This document shows, one piece after another, positions 1-13,700 of a DNA stretch of 28,654 nucleotides; position 1 is the stretch's first letter; the number at the start of each line of letters is the position of its first letter. Location: positions 1-28,654 of IMG/VR virus record IMGVR_UViG_3300010354_000446; one strand, written 5' to 3'. The notes beneath the pieces were generated by a model that made no database searches, was not told the DNA's origin, and was given only the letters and a program-made list of their open reading frames with translations. A program made the position numbers and the translations under genes. The stretch is from a virus.

Positions 1-1
1 A

Positions 2-1762
2 AATATGATTGTCAATGAGTCATTCCTTGACTCTGCGACACTGAGAGAAAATGTTGTGTCACTGGCAAGAAATATTGGTTACGTACCCCGCTCTAAAAGC
101 GCCTCTAAGGCACAAGTAATTATCAAAGTACCAACTACCTCAACAAGTCCCACAGCAACTCTACAGGCGGGTCTAGTGTGCGTTGGTGCAAAAGATGACA
201 CCTCTTATGTGTTTTCTTTACCAGAAAATGTAACAACCACTATCAATGGTGGATATGCTACTTTTGGAACCACTACATCTCCAATTGAAATCTATCAAGG
301 AACCTTTCTCAAGAAGCAGTTTACTGTTGATGGTTCTTTAGATCAAAGATTTGTTCTTGATAATTCTGGAATTGACACACAATCACTTGTTGTTTATGTA
401 AAGGGTCCAAGTGATAGTGGTCTTGGTAGAGAATTTTCAAAAATAGACAATATTGTGGGAGTTACTTCCACTTCAGAATCTTATTTAATTCAAGAAGTTC
501 AAGATGAAAAATATGAACTTCTTTTTGGTGATGGATTTTTTGGCAAAAAACTTGAAAATACAAGTGTCATCACTGCAACTTATGTTGTTACTGATGGAAA
601 AGACGGTGATGGAGCTTCATCGTTTACGTATGCAGGATCACTTCGAAATTCCGATAATAACCTTTTTCTACCAAGTGATTCGGTAACAGTCACGACAGTA
701 CAAAAAGCATCAAATGGTGGAGATATTGAACCAATTTCATCTGTAAAATATTTTGCACCTCGTCTATATGCTTCACAATACAGAGCGGTAACACCTAGAG
801 ATTACGAAGCAATTGTACAGCAAATATACACAAATACAGAATCTGTTTCGGTTGTTGGTGGAGAGGACTTAGATCCTCCAAGATTTGGTACTGTGTATAT
901 TAGTATCAAACCTAAAAATGGAGATTTTCTTTCCGACTTTGATAAAGAGTTTATTCTATCAAAATTAAAGCAATATGCCGTAAGTGGAATTAATCAAGAA
1001 ATTATTGATCTTAAGGTATTGTATGTTGAAATTGATTCTGCAATCTATTATAATCCAGCACAAACTTCAAGTGCAAGTAATCTCAAGAGTTCTATTGTGT
1101 CCGCACTGAATGAATATTCACAATCTGTGGATATGAATAAATTTGGTGGTAGATTTAGATACAGTAAACTACTACAAATAATTGATAATGTCGATCGTTC
1201 AATTACATCTAACATTACTAAAGTAAGAATTAGAAGAAACTTAAAATCTACTTTAAATCAGTTTGTTCAATATGAACTTTGTTTCGGAAATGAATTTCAT
1301 ATTAATCCAGAAGGATTTAATATTAAGAGTACTGGATTTACTCTTTCTGGTAGCACAGACACTGTATATCTAACTGATAGACCATATAAAGATTCATCAG
1401 GAAAAAAACTTGATGGAAGTAAGAAAGGAAGTATAGCAATTGTTAGAAAAACCACAGATGGATCATATATGGATGTGATTGTTTCTGCAGGTAACATTGA
1501 TTATGCAAAAGGAGAAATTATTCTTGGACCAATTAACGTAACTTCTACAGCAAAAGAAAATAATGTTATTGAAGTTCAAGCATATCCAGAATCAAATGAT
1601 GTTGTCGGTCTAACTGATCTATATCTAAGTTTTAGTGTTGCCGATAGTGAAATAAATATGCTTAAGGATGTGATATCTTCTGGAGAAAATATTTCAGGAG
1701 TAACATTTACTAAAGACTATTATACTTCAAGTTATTCTAACGGGGATTTAGAGAGGAAATAA
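2..1762 (+). CDS. 6: Baseplate wedge protein gp6, 5'-truncated by window edge
   Basis: Homologue of T4 gp6, the protein whose dimers tie neighbouring wedges into the baseplate ring. The reading frame is open to the left edge. The first ATG at base 5 is probably internal, because cyanophage gp6 proteins, as I recall them, carry the motif NESFLDSATLRENVVSLARN well inside the protein, and the codon before the ATG reads Asn in frame. The visible part is about 586 residues; T4 gp6 is 660, so roughly 70 or more N-terminal residues are missing. The conserved block ends at NIGYVPRSKSAS (residues about 24-35 from base 5). A second block, YRAVTPRDYEAIV (about 258-270), is typical of baseplate J/gp6-like folds. 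The stop is followed after three bases by the giant gp7-like gene, in the same frame. Family assignment is from motif memory and gene order. Confidence 0.9.
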   Translation, partial: NMIVNESFLDSATLRENVVSLARNIGYVPRSKSASKAQVIIKVPTTSTSPTATLQAGLVCVGAKDDTSYVFSLPENVTTTINGGYATFGTTTSPIEIYQGTFLKKQFTVDGSLDQRFVLDNSGIDTQSLVVYVKGPSDSGLGREFSKIDNIVGVTSTSESYLIQEVQDEKYELLFGDGFFGKKLENTSVITATYVVTDGKDGDGASSFTYAGSLRNSDNNLFLPSDSVTVTTVQKASNGGDIEPISSVKYFAPRLYASQYRAVTPRDYEAIVQQIYTNTESVSVVGGEDLDPPRFGTVYISIKPKNGDFLSDFDKEFILSKLKQYAVSGINQEIIDLKVLYVEIDSAIYYNPAQTSSASNLKSSIVSALNEYSQSVDMNKFGGRFRYSKLLQIIDNVDRSITSNITKVRIRRNLKSTLNQFVQYELCFGNEFHINPEGFNIKSTGFTLSGSTDTVYLTDRPYKDSSGKKLDGSKKGSIAIVRKTTDGSYMDVIVSAGNIDYAKGEIILGPINVTSTAKENNVIEVQAYPESNDVVGLTDLYLSFSVADSEINMLKDVISSGENISGVTFTKDYYTSSYSNGDLERK

Positions 1763-1765
1763 AAT

Positions 1766-4700
1766 ATGATCGAAACTGGGTTTGATAGAAGAGTTAAAGT
1801 CCAGCAAATTATTGACAACCAACTTCCAGAATTTTTATTATCTGAATCTCCAAAAGCATCTGAGTTTCTAAAGCAATATTATATTTCTCAGGAGTATCAG
1901 GGTGGTCCAGTTGATCTTGCTGATAATTTAGATCAATACTTAAAGTTAGACAATTTAACTCCAGAAGTAGTTAAAGGATATACTACGCTATCTTCAGGAA
2001 TAACAACGTCTTCAACGACAGTTGTAGTTTCAACTACAAAGGGATTCCCATCAGAATACGGTTTATTTAAAATTGACGATGAAATTATTACCTATACTGG
2101 TATAACAACCAATTCATTTACTGGTTGTATTAGAGGTTTTAGTGGAATTACAACATATCAGAGCACGAGTAATCCTTCAGAACTTACATTTTCAACTTCT
2201 CAATCTGGCATACACACCGCTGGAGCAACTGTACATAATCTAAGTGCTCTATTTTTACAAGAATTTTATAAAAAAATAAGATATAGTTTATCTCCTGGTC
2301 TAGAAAATGTAGATTTTACCCCAAATCTTGATGTAAGTAATTTTATCAAAGAATCTAGAGGTTTTTATTCTGCAAAAGGAACCGAAGAATCTTTTAAAAT
2401 TTTATTTAAAGTTTTGTACGGTGAAAAAATTAAAGTAGTTGATTTAGAAAATTATTTAATTAAACCTTCTTCTGCAAAGTTTTTAAGAAGACAGGTTATT
2501 GTTGCCGAAAAAATATCTGGAAATCCTTCAAATCTTGTTGGACAAACAATTAAAAAATCAACAGATTTAACCACCCAAGGTTCAGTATCTGAAGTAGAGA
2601 CGATAAGTAGAAAAGGAAGAATCTATTACAAAATATTCTTGTTTATTGGTTATGATGAAAGTAACTTAACAGAAGGTGAATTTAATATTACACCAAAAAC
2701 AAAAGTTATTGATACAGTATCTGTTGGGTCATCTATTATCACCGTAGATTCTACAATTGGTTTTGGTAATACTGGAACTTTAATCTCCGGTAACAATTTA
2801 ATTTCATACTCGGATAAGAGTGTCAATCAATTTTTAGGATGTTCAAATGTAACATCGGAAATTTCCAAAACAAGTACAATTCGTTCAAATGAAATTGTTT
2901 TTGGATATGAAAATGGAGATGTTTCTAAAAAAGTAGAACTTCTTATTACAGGAGTACTATCAGAATTTTCTGGACCAGATCTTATTGGAGTAACAGAGAA
3001 TGAAAAAATAACAGTTAAGAGTCTTGGAAAAATTATTGAAAATCCCTTTTCCAATAAATCTTATACTGAAATTTTTGCAAATTCTTGGATTTATAATACA
3101 AGTTCAAGATATTATATTGGTTCTTTTTCCGGTTCAACTTTAACTTTGTTGAGTGATATTGATAAATCAAGTCTAAAGGTAGGAGATTCTGTTGAGATAG
3201 TAGTTAGAGGAACTCAAAATGTTGTACATACTAATGCTATTGTACAAACAGTTAACTTAACAACAAATCAAATTATTCTATCAGGACTAACAGGATTTAC
3301 TCCTTCAGTATCTTTAGATTATGATCTAAGAAGAGTCTTGAATAAAGCAAAGAGTACGGGTGTTTCTCTAAAGTATGGAAACAATAAGATAGTATCGGAT
3401 ATACAAAACTTATATGTCAATGATTCAGAAGAATATGCTTACGTAGCATCAAATTCATTACCTTCTTATACTATCACCAAAAATATAACTTTTTCAGAAA
3501 TTCCAGAGGCGACGGGAGTTAAATCTGCTTCATCAACAACTGGATATCTACAAGGATTTAATTCAACCACTTTAAAATTTTCAATTATATCTTTTTCATC
3601 TTCTACCAAATTAGTGACAGGTGATAGGATTGTTTATTTTGCTAGCAATCAACAAATGCCAGGTCTTGTATCTGGAAATAGTTATTATGTTGAAGTATTA
3701 AGTTCTGGAAATAAAATTAAACTTTATGAATCTCGTTCCTTTATAGGGAGTGAATTTTATGTTGAATTTGATTCTTTGGCTTCTGGTACAGGGACTCATC
3801 AATTTGTCTTGTATAGACACAAATCTCTTTATGCTAGCCCACAAAAATTACTTAAGAAATTTACATTAACTCCAAATTATCAGTCCGGAGAAGGTGATGC
3901 AACACTCCCTGGTGGAGTTGGAATGTTGATAAATGGTGTTGAAATTATAAGTCCAAAAACTGAAGATAGAATTTACTATGGACCACTATCCTCACTAAAA
4001 GTGGTAAATGGTGGTAGAAATTATGATGTAATTAATCCACCCCTGGTTAGTGTTTCTGCTGGGGTAGGAACTACTGCACTAGTTCAACCTGTAGTTAGTG
4101 GAAGTATTGATTATGTGTATGTTGAACCACAAGAATTTGATATTGGATCAGTTGTTTCGGCATCTGTAGTTGGTGGTAATGGTTCTGGTGCTATTTTAGA
4201 ACCATATGTTGCACGAAGATATAGAGAACTTGATTTTGACGCAAGACAAAATATTCTTGGTGGTGGAGTTGATGTTACAAATGAAACTATTACTTTTACT
4301 AAAAATCACAATTTAAAAAATGGTGATCCTGTAGTTTACAATAACAACAATAACAATAGTCTTGGTATAGCAACTTATTTTGGATCCAATTCATACTACA
4401 AAACATTATCCAATGGCGAAACTTATTATGCACAAGTTGTCGGATTAACAACTATTAAATTATATCAAACTGACTCTGACAGATTTTCTGGAATTAACAC
4501 AGTAGGATTTACTACAGAAAATGCTTCTGGAATACACAAATTTATAACTTTTGAAAAAGATACTTTAAGATCTATTAACGTTATAAATCCTGGTTCTGGA
4601 TATCAAAACAGAAAGTTATATGTAAAAACATCTGGAATTTCAACTACATTTAATACAATTTCTTTTGAGAATCATAACTTTAATCAAGGTGATATTATAA

Positions 4701-7700
4701 GATATGATACAACCGGCACTAATGTGGGTGGTTTATCTACAACAAATTCTTATTATGTTATTAAAGTTGATGATAATTCCTTTAAACTTGCAGATGCTGG
4801 AATAGGAGCAACTGTTTCCACCAATTATCTAAGAAATAACCATATTAAATTATCATCAATTGGATCTGGATATCACATTTTTAAATATCCAGATATTCAA
4901 GTTATTGTAAATGTTTCCTATGGAAATACTTCGGTTGGCGTTATAACAGCAACTCCTTCTGTAAAAGGAAGTATCATTGATGCTTATCTGTATGAAGCAG
5001 GAACTGGTTATGGATCAACAATTGTAAACTTTGAGAAAAAACCAATTATTACTATTAAAAATGGCAAAAACGCAGAAGTAAAACCATTGATCAAAAATGG
5101 TAAAATTCAAAGTGTAGATGTCCTTACTTCTGGAAGTGAGTATTATTCAGTTCCTACTCTTAAGATCAATGGAGACGGAACTGGTGCAATTTTAAGAGCA
5201 GTTATTTTAAATGAAAAACTAGTATCAGTTTCAGTAATTAATGGTGGCAGTGGATATACTCAAGCAAATACGACAATTTCAGTAGTTCCTTCTGGATCTG
5301 GTGTAATATTTAATTCAACAGTAAGATCTCTACAAATCAATGAACAATTTACGAATAAAACTGAGACTTTAGTTGAAACTATTAACGATTTAAAATATTC
5401 TTTTGTTGGATATTCAACTAATATTTTTTCTGAAAACTATGGTGATAGAGGTACTTCACATTCGCCTATTATCGGATGGGCATATGATGGAAATCCAATA
5501 TATGGACCATATGGATATTCGAATCCAGAAGACAATACATCATTAATTTCCTTAATGGAAAGTGGTTATGAATTACAAACGTCTTCAATTTTTGATAGAC
5601 CAACTGTTTTTGCTCCTGGTTATTTTATTGAAGATCACATTTTTACCGATACAGGAAACTTGGATATTCATAATGGAAGAATGTGTAAAACTCCCGAATT
5701 CCCTGAAGGAACCTATGCTTACTTTGTTGGAGTTTCAACAGATCCTGGAACTGGAACGTTAACACCTTCATACCCATATTTTATTGGAGATACATACAGA
5801 TCAAAATATATTGAAGATAATGATACTTTAGATCAGTCGTTTGACTTTAATAATTCCGATTTAGTGAGAAATACCTTAGCATATAAAACAAGTGACCCAT
5901 ATGCAGACAATGATTTCTTTGTTGAGTCAAATGAAGTTACAAGACAGTTATCTATAGTTGATTCGGTAACAAAAGGAGGTGTCACCGGATTTGAAATTTT
6001 AACTGAAGGTAGTAACTATAAAGTTGGTGACAATTTGCATTTTGACGATGAGGGGACTAACGGTGGTGGATTAACTGCCGATGTTTTATCAGTAACAGGA
6101 AAAAATATTGTTGATATCAATACATCAGTACAAACGTACAATAATACAGTTTTTACTTGGAAAGATTCTAGTACTGTTTTAGCAAATGTTTCACCAAATC
6201 ATACATTTTTAGATAATGATAATATTTCAATATCTGGATTATCCAGTTCAATAACATATCTATCAAAAGTTCACAAAATTGGAGTTAACACGGAATTTTG
6301 CGTTCTGTTTAAAGATATGCCCTCTGCTGGTATTTCCACCGTAGAAGACATATATGTTTCCAAAATTCCATCTTCAGTTTCAATTGGAAGTAGTTTAACG
6401 ATTGATGATGAAACTGTTTCTGTTTTGAATAGATTTGATGTAAATTCAATTATTAGAGTTAAGAGAACTTCTGGTGCAGCACACACATCTACTGCGATAG
6501 TTAACGTATTACCAAATACTTTTTCAATTCCAGTAAATGTAAACTATTTTGATTCTAAAGTCAATAATAAGATTTATTTTAATCCCAAACAGTCTGTAGG
6601 AGTTGGAACAACTGCAGGAGTTGGAATATCTACAAACTTTATAATTGGTGAGATTTCCAAAACGATTTCTATTCCCACTCAATCAATATATCTACCAAAT
6701 CATCCTTTTAAAACTGGTGATCAATTAACTTTTACTAAAACTTCTGGTTCTTCCGCTCTAATTGTATCTCAAGAACCATCTAGTTCAACATTTAACTTGC
6801 CACAAACTGGAAATACTGAGACAGTATATGTAATCAACAAATCAAAAGATTATATTGGATTGACAAGTTCTGTCGGACTAACAACTAATACCGATGGACT
6901 ATATTTTAATAGCAATGGTTCTAATGGTTATGAATATTCTCTACAAACTAATTATACTCAGGTAACAGGAAAATCCGAAAAAATAAATGCTGTTGTATCA
7001 GTTTCAACTGCACATGAAATGTTAAATGGTGATATTATCACATTGGAAGTAAAACCAAACACAATTGTGGGATTTGGTACAACCAGTGTTGTTAATGTTA
7101 GATATAATTCAATTATTGATAAAATAACTTTTAATCCAATTGGATTTACTTCTGCAAGTATCAATACGGCAAGTAGCACAATATCAATAGGTGCTTCACA
7201 TCTTAATACTGGAGATAAGGTTTTCTATAATGCTTTTGATAGTATTGCTTCTGGTTTAACAACATCAACTTATTTTGTTTATAAAATTGATGATAACACT
7301 ATTAAACTTTCCGAAACTTTAAAAGATATAGAGGGACCGTTCCCAACCACTGTTACCATTACTGGTGTTGGTGGAACCCAACATCAATTAGAAATTATTA
7401 ATCCTCCAATAACAGTACAAAATAATTCAGATTTAAAATTTGACTTATCACATTCTTCTTTATCTGGATATAAGTTAAAATTATTCTATGATAATTCTTT
7501 TAATAATGAATTTGTTTCTGTAGCAAATACAACTACATTTAATGTCACTGGTGTTGGTACAATTGGAATTAGTTCTGTTGCTACATTAACTCTGAGACAT
7601 TCTGAAGGATTACCTCTTAACTTATTCTACTCACTTGAAAAATCAGGTTTTATTAGTACTTCTGACAAAGAAGTTAAAAATTACTCTAGAATCAATTTTG

Positions 7701-10700
7701 TAGATAACGAATATAACGGAACATTTGCAATATCTGGAGTTGGTACAACTACTTTCTCTGTTTCTTTGACTAAAGTTCCTAATGAAACTTATTTAAATTC
7801 TTCAAATACCGATGTGTTGAAGTATTCAACTTCATCTCTCACAGCTTCTGGTGGTATTAAGAAGATTCGTAATATTTTTGGTGGATATAATTACAAGTCT
7901 TTACCTGGATTCTCTTCAATAACTACGTTAAACGGACAGGACGCAAATATTATTGCTACGAGTGATCAAATTGGAAAAATTAATAAAGTCAGAATATTAG
8001 ATCAGGGATTTGAATATTCTTCCGATAAAACTCTGAGACCAGATGCTTATATTTCTCCAATTTATTACTTAAGTAATTCAAGCACAATTGAATCAGTGAC
8101 TGTAATAAGTGGAGGAAAAAATTATTCTACACCACCAAATCTATTAATTGTAGATCCAGTAACAAATAATGTCGTAAACGATGATTCACTAAGTTGCAAT
8201 TTAAATGGAACTTCTATTGGATCTGTTAATGTTGTTTATCCACCAAAAGGACTTCCTTCTTATCAACAAAACATTGTTGCGGTTAATAATAGTAATGGAA
8301 TTGGAATTAATACCATAATTTCTTCACCTTCAGGAATTGTAACTTGTTTCCTCACAACACCGTTAACTGGATTTACAACTGCGGTTTTCAATGTTGGAGA
8401 TCAAATTTTTGTAGAAAATATTCAGAAAAATGATTCTTCTGGAACAGGATTTAATTCTGCAGATTATGGATATAGATTTTTCACAGTAACAGATTTTGCC
8501 AATACAAATCCAGCAGTATTAAAGTTTAGTCTTGCAAATCTTACAAGTAATGCTGGTTTAGCTAAAACTTTCCAAAGCAGTTATGCGTTCATAGTAAATA
8601 GAAATAACTACCCAATTTTTGAACAAGTTCAAGGATTCTCCAAGTTCTTAATAGATGAGCAAATTTTAGTAAAGTCGTCAAATGGAACGGGATTTGTAGA
8701 GAGAGATCTGTTCGTACAAATTTCAGAAAAAGACTATGTGAAGTTTATCGGAACATATACTCAAATAAGAATTGGTGATTTAATAAAAGGTAAAAAGTCT
8801 GGAGTAATTGCAACAATTCAAGACATTGAAGGAAGAAAGGCTAAATTCAATGTAAATTATGCCATTAAACAAGATAACGGATGGTCGAGTGATGTTGGGA
8901 AATTAAGTGTTCCATCTCAAGTATCTTCGGATAATGATTATTATCAGAATATGTCATACTCCATAAGGAGTAGTGTTCAATATGATGAAATTGTTAATTC
9001 GGTCAACAGACTTCTTCATCCTAGTGGAATGAAGAATTTTGCAGATACTCAAATCAATTCTAGAGGAAATAGAGTATCTATTGCTTCATCTACAAACGAT
9101 ATAATTGTTTTAGATGTTGTTAATGAAAATAGAGTTGATACTATAAATTATTTTGACTTATCTTTAGATATTGATACCTTATCCACAAAATCCAAATTTA
9201 TTAAATTTAAAAATAAAAAATTAACAGATTATGTATCCTGTTTAACTAATAGAGTTCTTTTAATTGATGATATAAGTTCTTCTTTCCAAAATAATAATTC
9301 TACACTTAATAATTACACATATCTAGATTTTATTGATAATAGTTTCTCAAAATACATATATCAAATTTCCGATACTGATCAAAATATCAGGCAAGTTGGA
9401 GAAATTGTAGCTTTATACACGAATGATAATGTTTATAATTTATCAAAATCTTTAATTGCTAGTGGAATAACCACTAACACTCAAACAGATATAGGAGAGG
9501 TAGTTGCTGATAAGGACTTCTTCGAAATTCCGTCTCTCAGATTCATACCTTCAGATCCAAACAACAATGATTATGATATTAAAGTACTTAAAACAACTTT
9601 TAATAGTGATTTACCTGGAATAGGAACTCAATCTGTAGGTTTTGTAAATCTTATTGGAATTAATACAAGTGCTGGGATTGGTACAACAGTTACAATTTTT
9701 TCAGCATCTACTTCAAGCAATAGAGGCATTTTTGCCAATATTCAATTGATTGATAGTGCAACATTAGAAATGAATTATGCTGAATTGTATATTGATCATA
9801 ATGGCACAGACACTTATACTGCGGAATACTATTTTGATACCAGTTCTGGATTATCAACAAGTCATATTGGAGTATTCCAACCAACAATTAGTGGCGGACA
9901 ATTTAATTTAAATTATTATAATAACACATCAACATCTGTTCTAGTTCGTAGTAAGATTGTAGGTTTTGGTACAACTGCTGTAGGAGTGGGAACATATAGA
10001 TTTTTAACTCCAGACCAAATTAGTGGAAATGAAAGAAGTGCATATTATCAGTCAAACTACAATGTTTCGTCTGGTACAACTTCAGTAATTAATGTAAATG
10101 GTGACAATATTTTGTCCGTTAAGTCTACAGTCAAAGTTTCTTATGGAAATACAAGTTCTCTCCATCAAGTCTTAATGTCTTATAACGGTTCTGATACTGT
10201 TATTTCACAATATCCTTTCCTATCTATCGGAAGCACTAATGGTATTGGTACATTTAGTGGAAATGTATCTGGAAGTAATTTAATTCTGTCTTTCCATCCC
10301 GATTTGTATGTTGGAAGTGCAAATGTTTTAGTTCAAAGTTTTAATGAAGTATTATATTCCATTAACGATAATGACAATGAAGCACCAGACTTAGTTTATG
10401 GATCAGTTACTGATTCGTTAGTGTTGTCACAATACAGTGGTTTAAATGGTTCAAGAGTTAATAAAAAATCATTTGAATTAAAGTATAATGGAACTCCAAT
10501 TTTCAGCAAAACTTTCAACCCATCAACAACAACTGTTTTAAATCCAGTCACTGGAGTATTTCAAATTGATGATCATTTCTTTAGTACTGGGGAACAATTA
10601 ACTTATGTTCCAGGATCCACTTTAATTGGTGTAGCAGAAACTTCTGTTGGTATAGGTTCCACTGCTACTTCAATTTCTTCTGGAGGAGTTGGAATTGGAA

Positions 10701-13700
10701 CCACTAACATTTTACCGTCAACTGTTTATGCAATTAAAATTGATAATAACAATTTTAAAATTGCAACTACTCCACAGTACGCTGCATCTGGAATTGGAGT
10801 AACATTCACTTCAACAGGAAGTGGTAATAGTCATAAATTTACTATGAGTAAACGAAATGAAAAGTCTATTATTACTCTTGATGGAGTAATTCAAAAACCT
10901 CTTACATTTACACCATTAAGTTATAATTTACTCCATAACGGCGGGCAAATTGGCACAGCATCTTCAATATTTGCTTTGTCTGGTATTTCATCAATTAAAC
11001 CAAGAGATATTCTTAAAATTGATAATGAATATCTGGATGTTATATCTGTTGGTCTAGGAACCACATTTACTGGACCAATTACAGGATTAGGAACATTCCC
11101 ACTGGTTTCCACAATTAGATCATCTATTGGATCATCGGCAATAAATCATAACGATGGAACTTCTGTAAGGGTATATCGAGGTTCTTATAATATTGAAGAT
11201 AGTACAATTTATTTTACGGACGCACCATACGGAAACGGTGGCAGACCTAAAAATCCGAGCACACAATTAGAATATGCAAAGTCAACATTTGATGGTAGAG
11301 TTTATTTGAGACAAAATTACTCAACTAATTATATTTTTGATGACATTTCCGATAGTTTTAGTGGAATAGGTAGAACTTATTCTTTAACTGTTCAAGGAAT
11401 TAGTACAAGTGGTGTTAGCACAACTGGAATTCTTTTAATTAATGACATTTTCCAAACACCAACGACTGAAAACAACGTAGGAAATAATTTTGAGGTTATC
11501 CCTTCATCTGGTGTTTCAACCGTTCGTTTTACTGGAATAACATCTTCAAATAATCAAATTATCGTTTCTGATTATGATGTAAATCAAAATCAATTACCAA
11601 GAGGTGGTATTATTGTTTCTCTCGGATCAACTAATGGACTTGGATTTGCACCTTTAGTTGGAGCTTCAGTCACTGCAGTTGTTGGTGCTGGAGGTAGTAT
11701 TGTTTCTGTTGGTCTTGGAACAACGGATAGAGTTGGTTCTGGATACTATGGTACAGTATCAATTGGATTAAGCGAAGTATCTCATTCTGTTGGACTTGGA
11801 TCTACTGCCATTATTTCGGCTACTGTTGGACTGGGCGGAACGCTTTCGTTCACAGTAAGTTATGGTGGAACTGGATATACAAATCCTAAAGTGGTAATAC
11901 CAGAACCATCGTATTCTAATTTACCAGTAGTTGGAGTTTCCAGATTTGGAATTGGTCCAACCACAGATACCGGTTCATCACTATTGATATCTTTAGATGT
12001 TGGCGCTTCGTCAACAACTGGAATTGGTTCAACTTTATTTGAAGTTAAATCGTTTAAGATATCTAGACCTGGATATGGATTCAGAATTGGTGATGTATTT
12101 AAACCTGTAGGATTGGTTACTGCAAAAGGTCTTGCATCACCATTAGCAGATTTTGAATTAACAGTTCTTGACACATTCACAGATTCCTTCTGTGCCTGGC
12201 AGATTGGAGATTTGGATTTTATTGATCCAATTACCTCTTTGTTAGATGGAAATAGAACTAGATTCCCACTATACTATAATTCTCAGTTACTTTCGTTTGA
12301 AAGAAATCCACTTGATCCAGATTCTGTAGATATTGATTTAAATACTGTTCTACTTGTCTTTAGAAACGGAGTAATTCAAAAACCAGGTGAAGCTTATGAA
12401 TATGATGGTGGTACTTCCATTAGATTCTTAGAAGCCCCTAAAGTTGAAGATAAAGTAGCAATATTCTTCTACAGAGGTACAACTGGAGTAGATACAGAGC
12501 AAGTTGATATTATTGAAACAGTTAAAATAGGTGATGATGTTCAAATTTTGAAAAATGACGATTATTTAGAAACAGTAGATCAAACAATTAGAAGAGTTGA
12601 TGATATACCTGGTTCAGATAGAATTGAAACTAACATTTATTCTGGTCCAGGAATAGATACAAATAATTATAAACCAATATCTTGGACTAAGCAAAAGGTC
12701 GATAAAGTTATAAACGGAGATTATGTCTATAAGAGTAGAGATTCTATTGAAGGTCAGGTTTATCCAACATCTAAAGTTATTAAGAATGTCTTAGCATCTG
12801 ATACAGAGATATTCCTAGATGACGTACAACTTTTCGATTATGAAAAAGATGTAAGTTCTATAGCAATTTCTGGAATGGAAATACTTCTTGTACAAGATGC
12901 GGGACTAGTTTCGGCAGGAATGACGGCTGTAGTATCTGCAGCAGGTACAATTTCAGCATTAACAATTACTAATCCTGGAACAGGTTATACTGGTTCTTCT
13001 ATAAGTGTTAAAATATCTGCTCCTAGTAGATTAGGTGTAGGAATAGGATCTACTGCTACCGCAACAGTTTCAATTGTTAATGGTTCTATTTCTTCACCAG
13101 TAATTGTGAATCAGGGACTTGGATATTTACAGTCTGCACCACCAAGTGTAATTGTAGAATCTCCTTTACCAAAAATAGAGACCATAACAAATATTACTAG
13201 TTCTGAACTTATGGGATTCTCTGGAATTATAACTGGAATAACCACATCGACTGGTACTGGTGGACATCCATTGGCACTTAAACTATTCCTTAATTCCACA
13301 TCTTCTTCAACTCCTTTTGCAGATTTGTCTGTAGGATATCCTATATTGGTTTTTGATACTGGCGTTGGTTCTGGTGTAACATCAGTTGATGGAGGAAATT
13401 CTTCCATTGTTGGTATTGGAACTTCCTTCATTGATAACATTTATTATGTCCACTCAATATCAGCAACTGGACAAAATGCCCAAATAATTACAAATATTCA
13501 TTCTGGAACATCAATTGTCGGATTAGCAACAACAGCAGTTTCTTCTGCGGTTCCAGTTGGAAGATTCTCTTGGGGTAGGATATTTGATGTAACAAGATCC
13601 AATTCTCCAGTTTCTATAGGAGTAACAGGTCTTACCATTGATTCTGGATTGTCAACTTTCCCAACAATCCAAAGAAGAGGATATGGATTAAGAGATAAAG

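Noticed and set aside
1649-1659. AATAAATATG inside gp6 as a late promoter or internal start
   Set aside because: First base does not match TATAAATA, and the site is inside a conserved coding region with no gene start after it.
11860-12180. Minus-strand open frame of 106 codons opposite the giant gene
   Set aside because: It mirrors Gly/Thr/Pro-poor repeats of the real gene, has no ribosome site and no recognisable motif, and everything else in the window is on the + strand.
13111-13440. Minus-strand open frame of 109 codons
   Set aside because: Shadow of the GxGY and Ser/Thr-rich region of the giant gene; composition is that of a reverse complement of such sequence.
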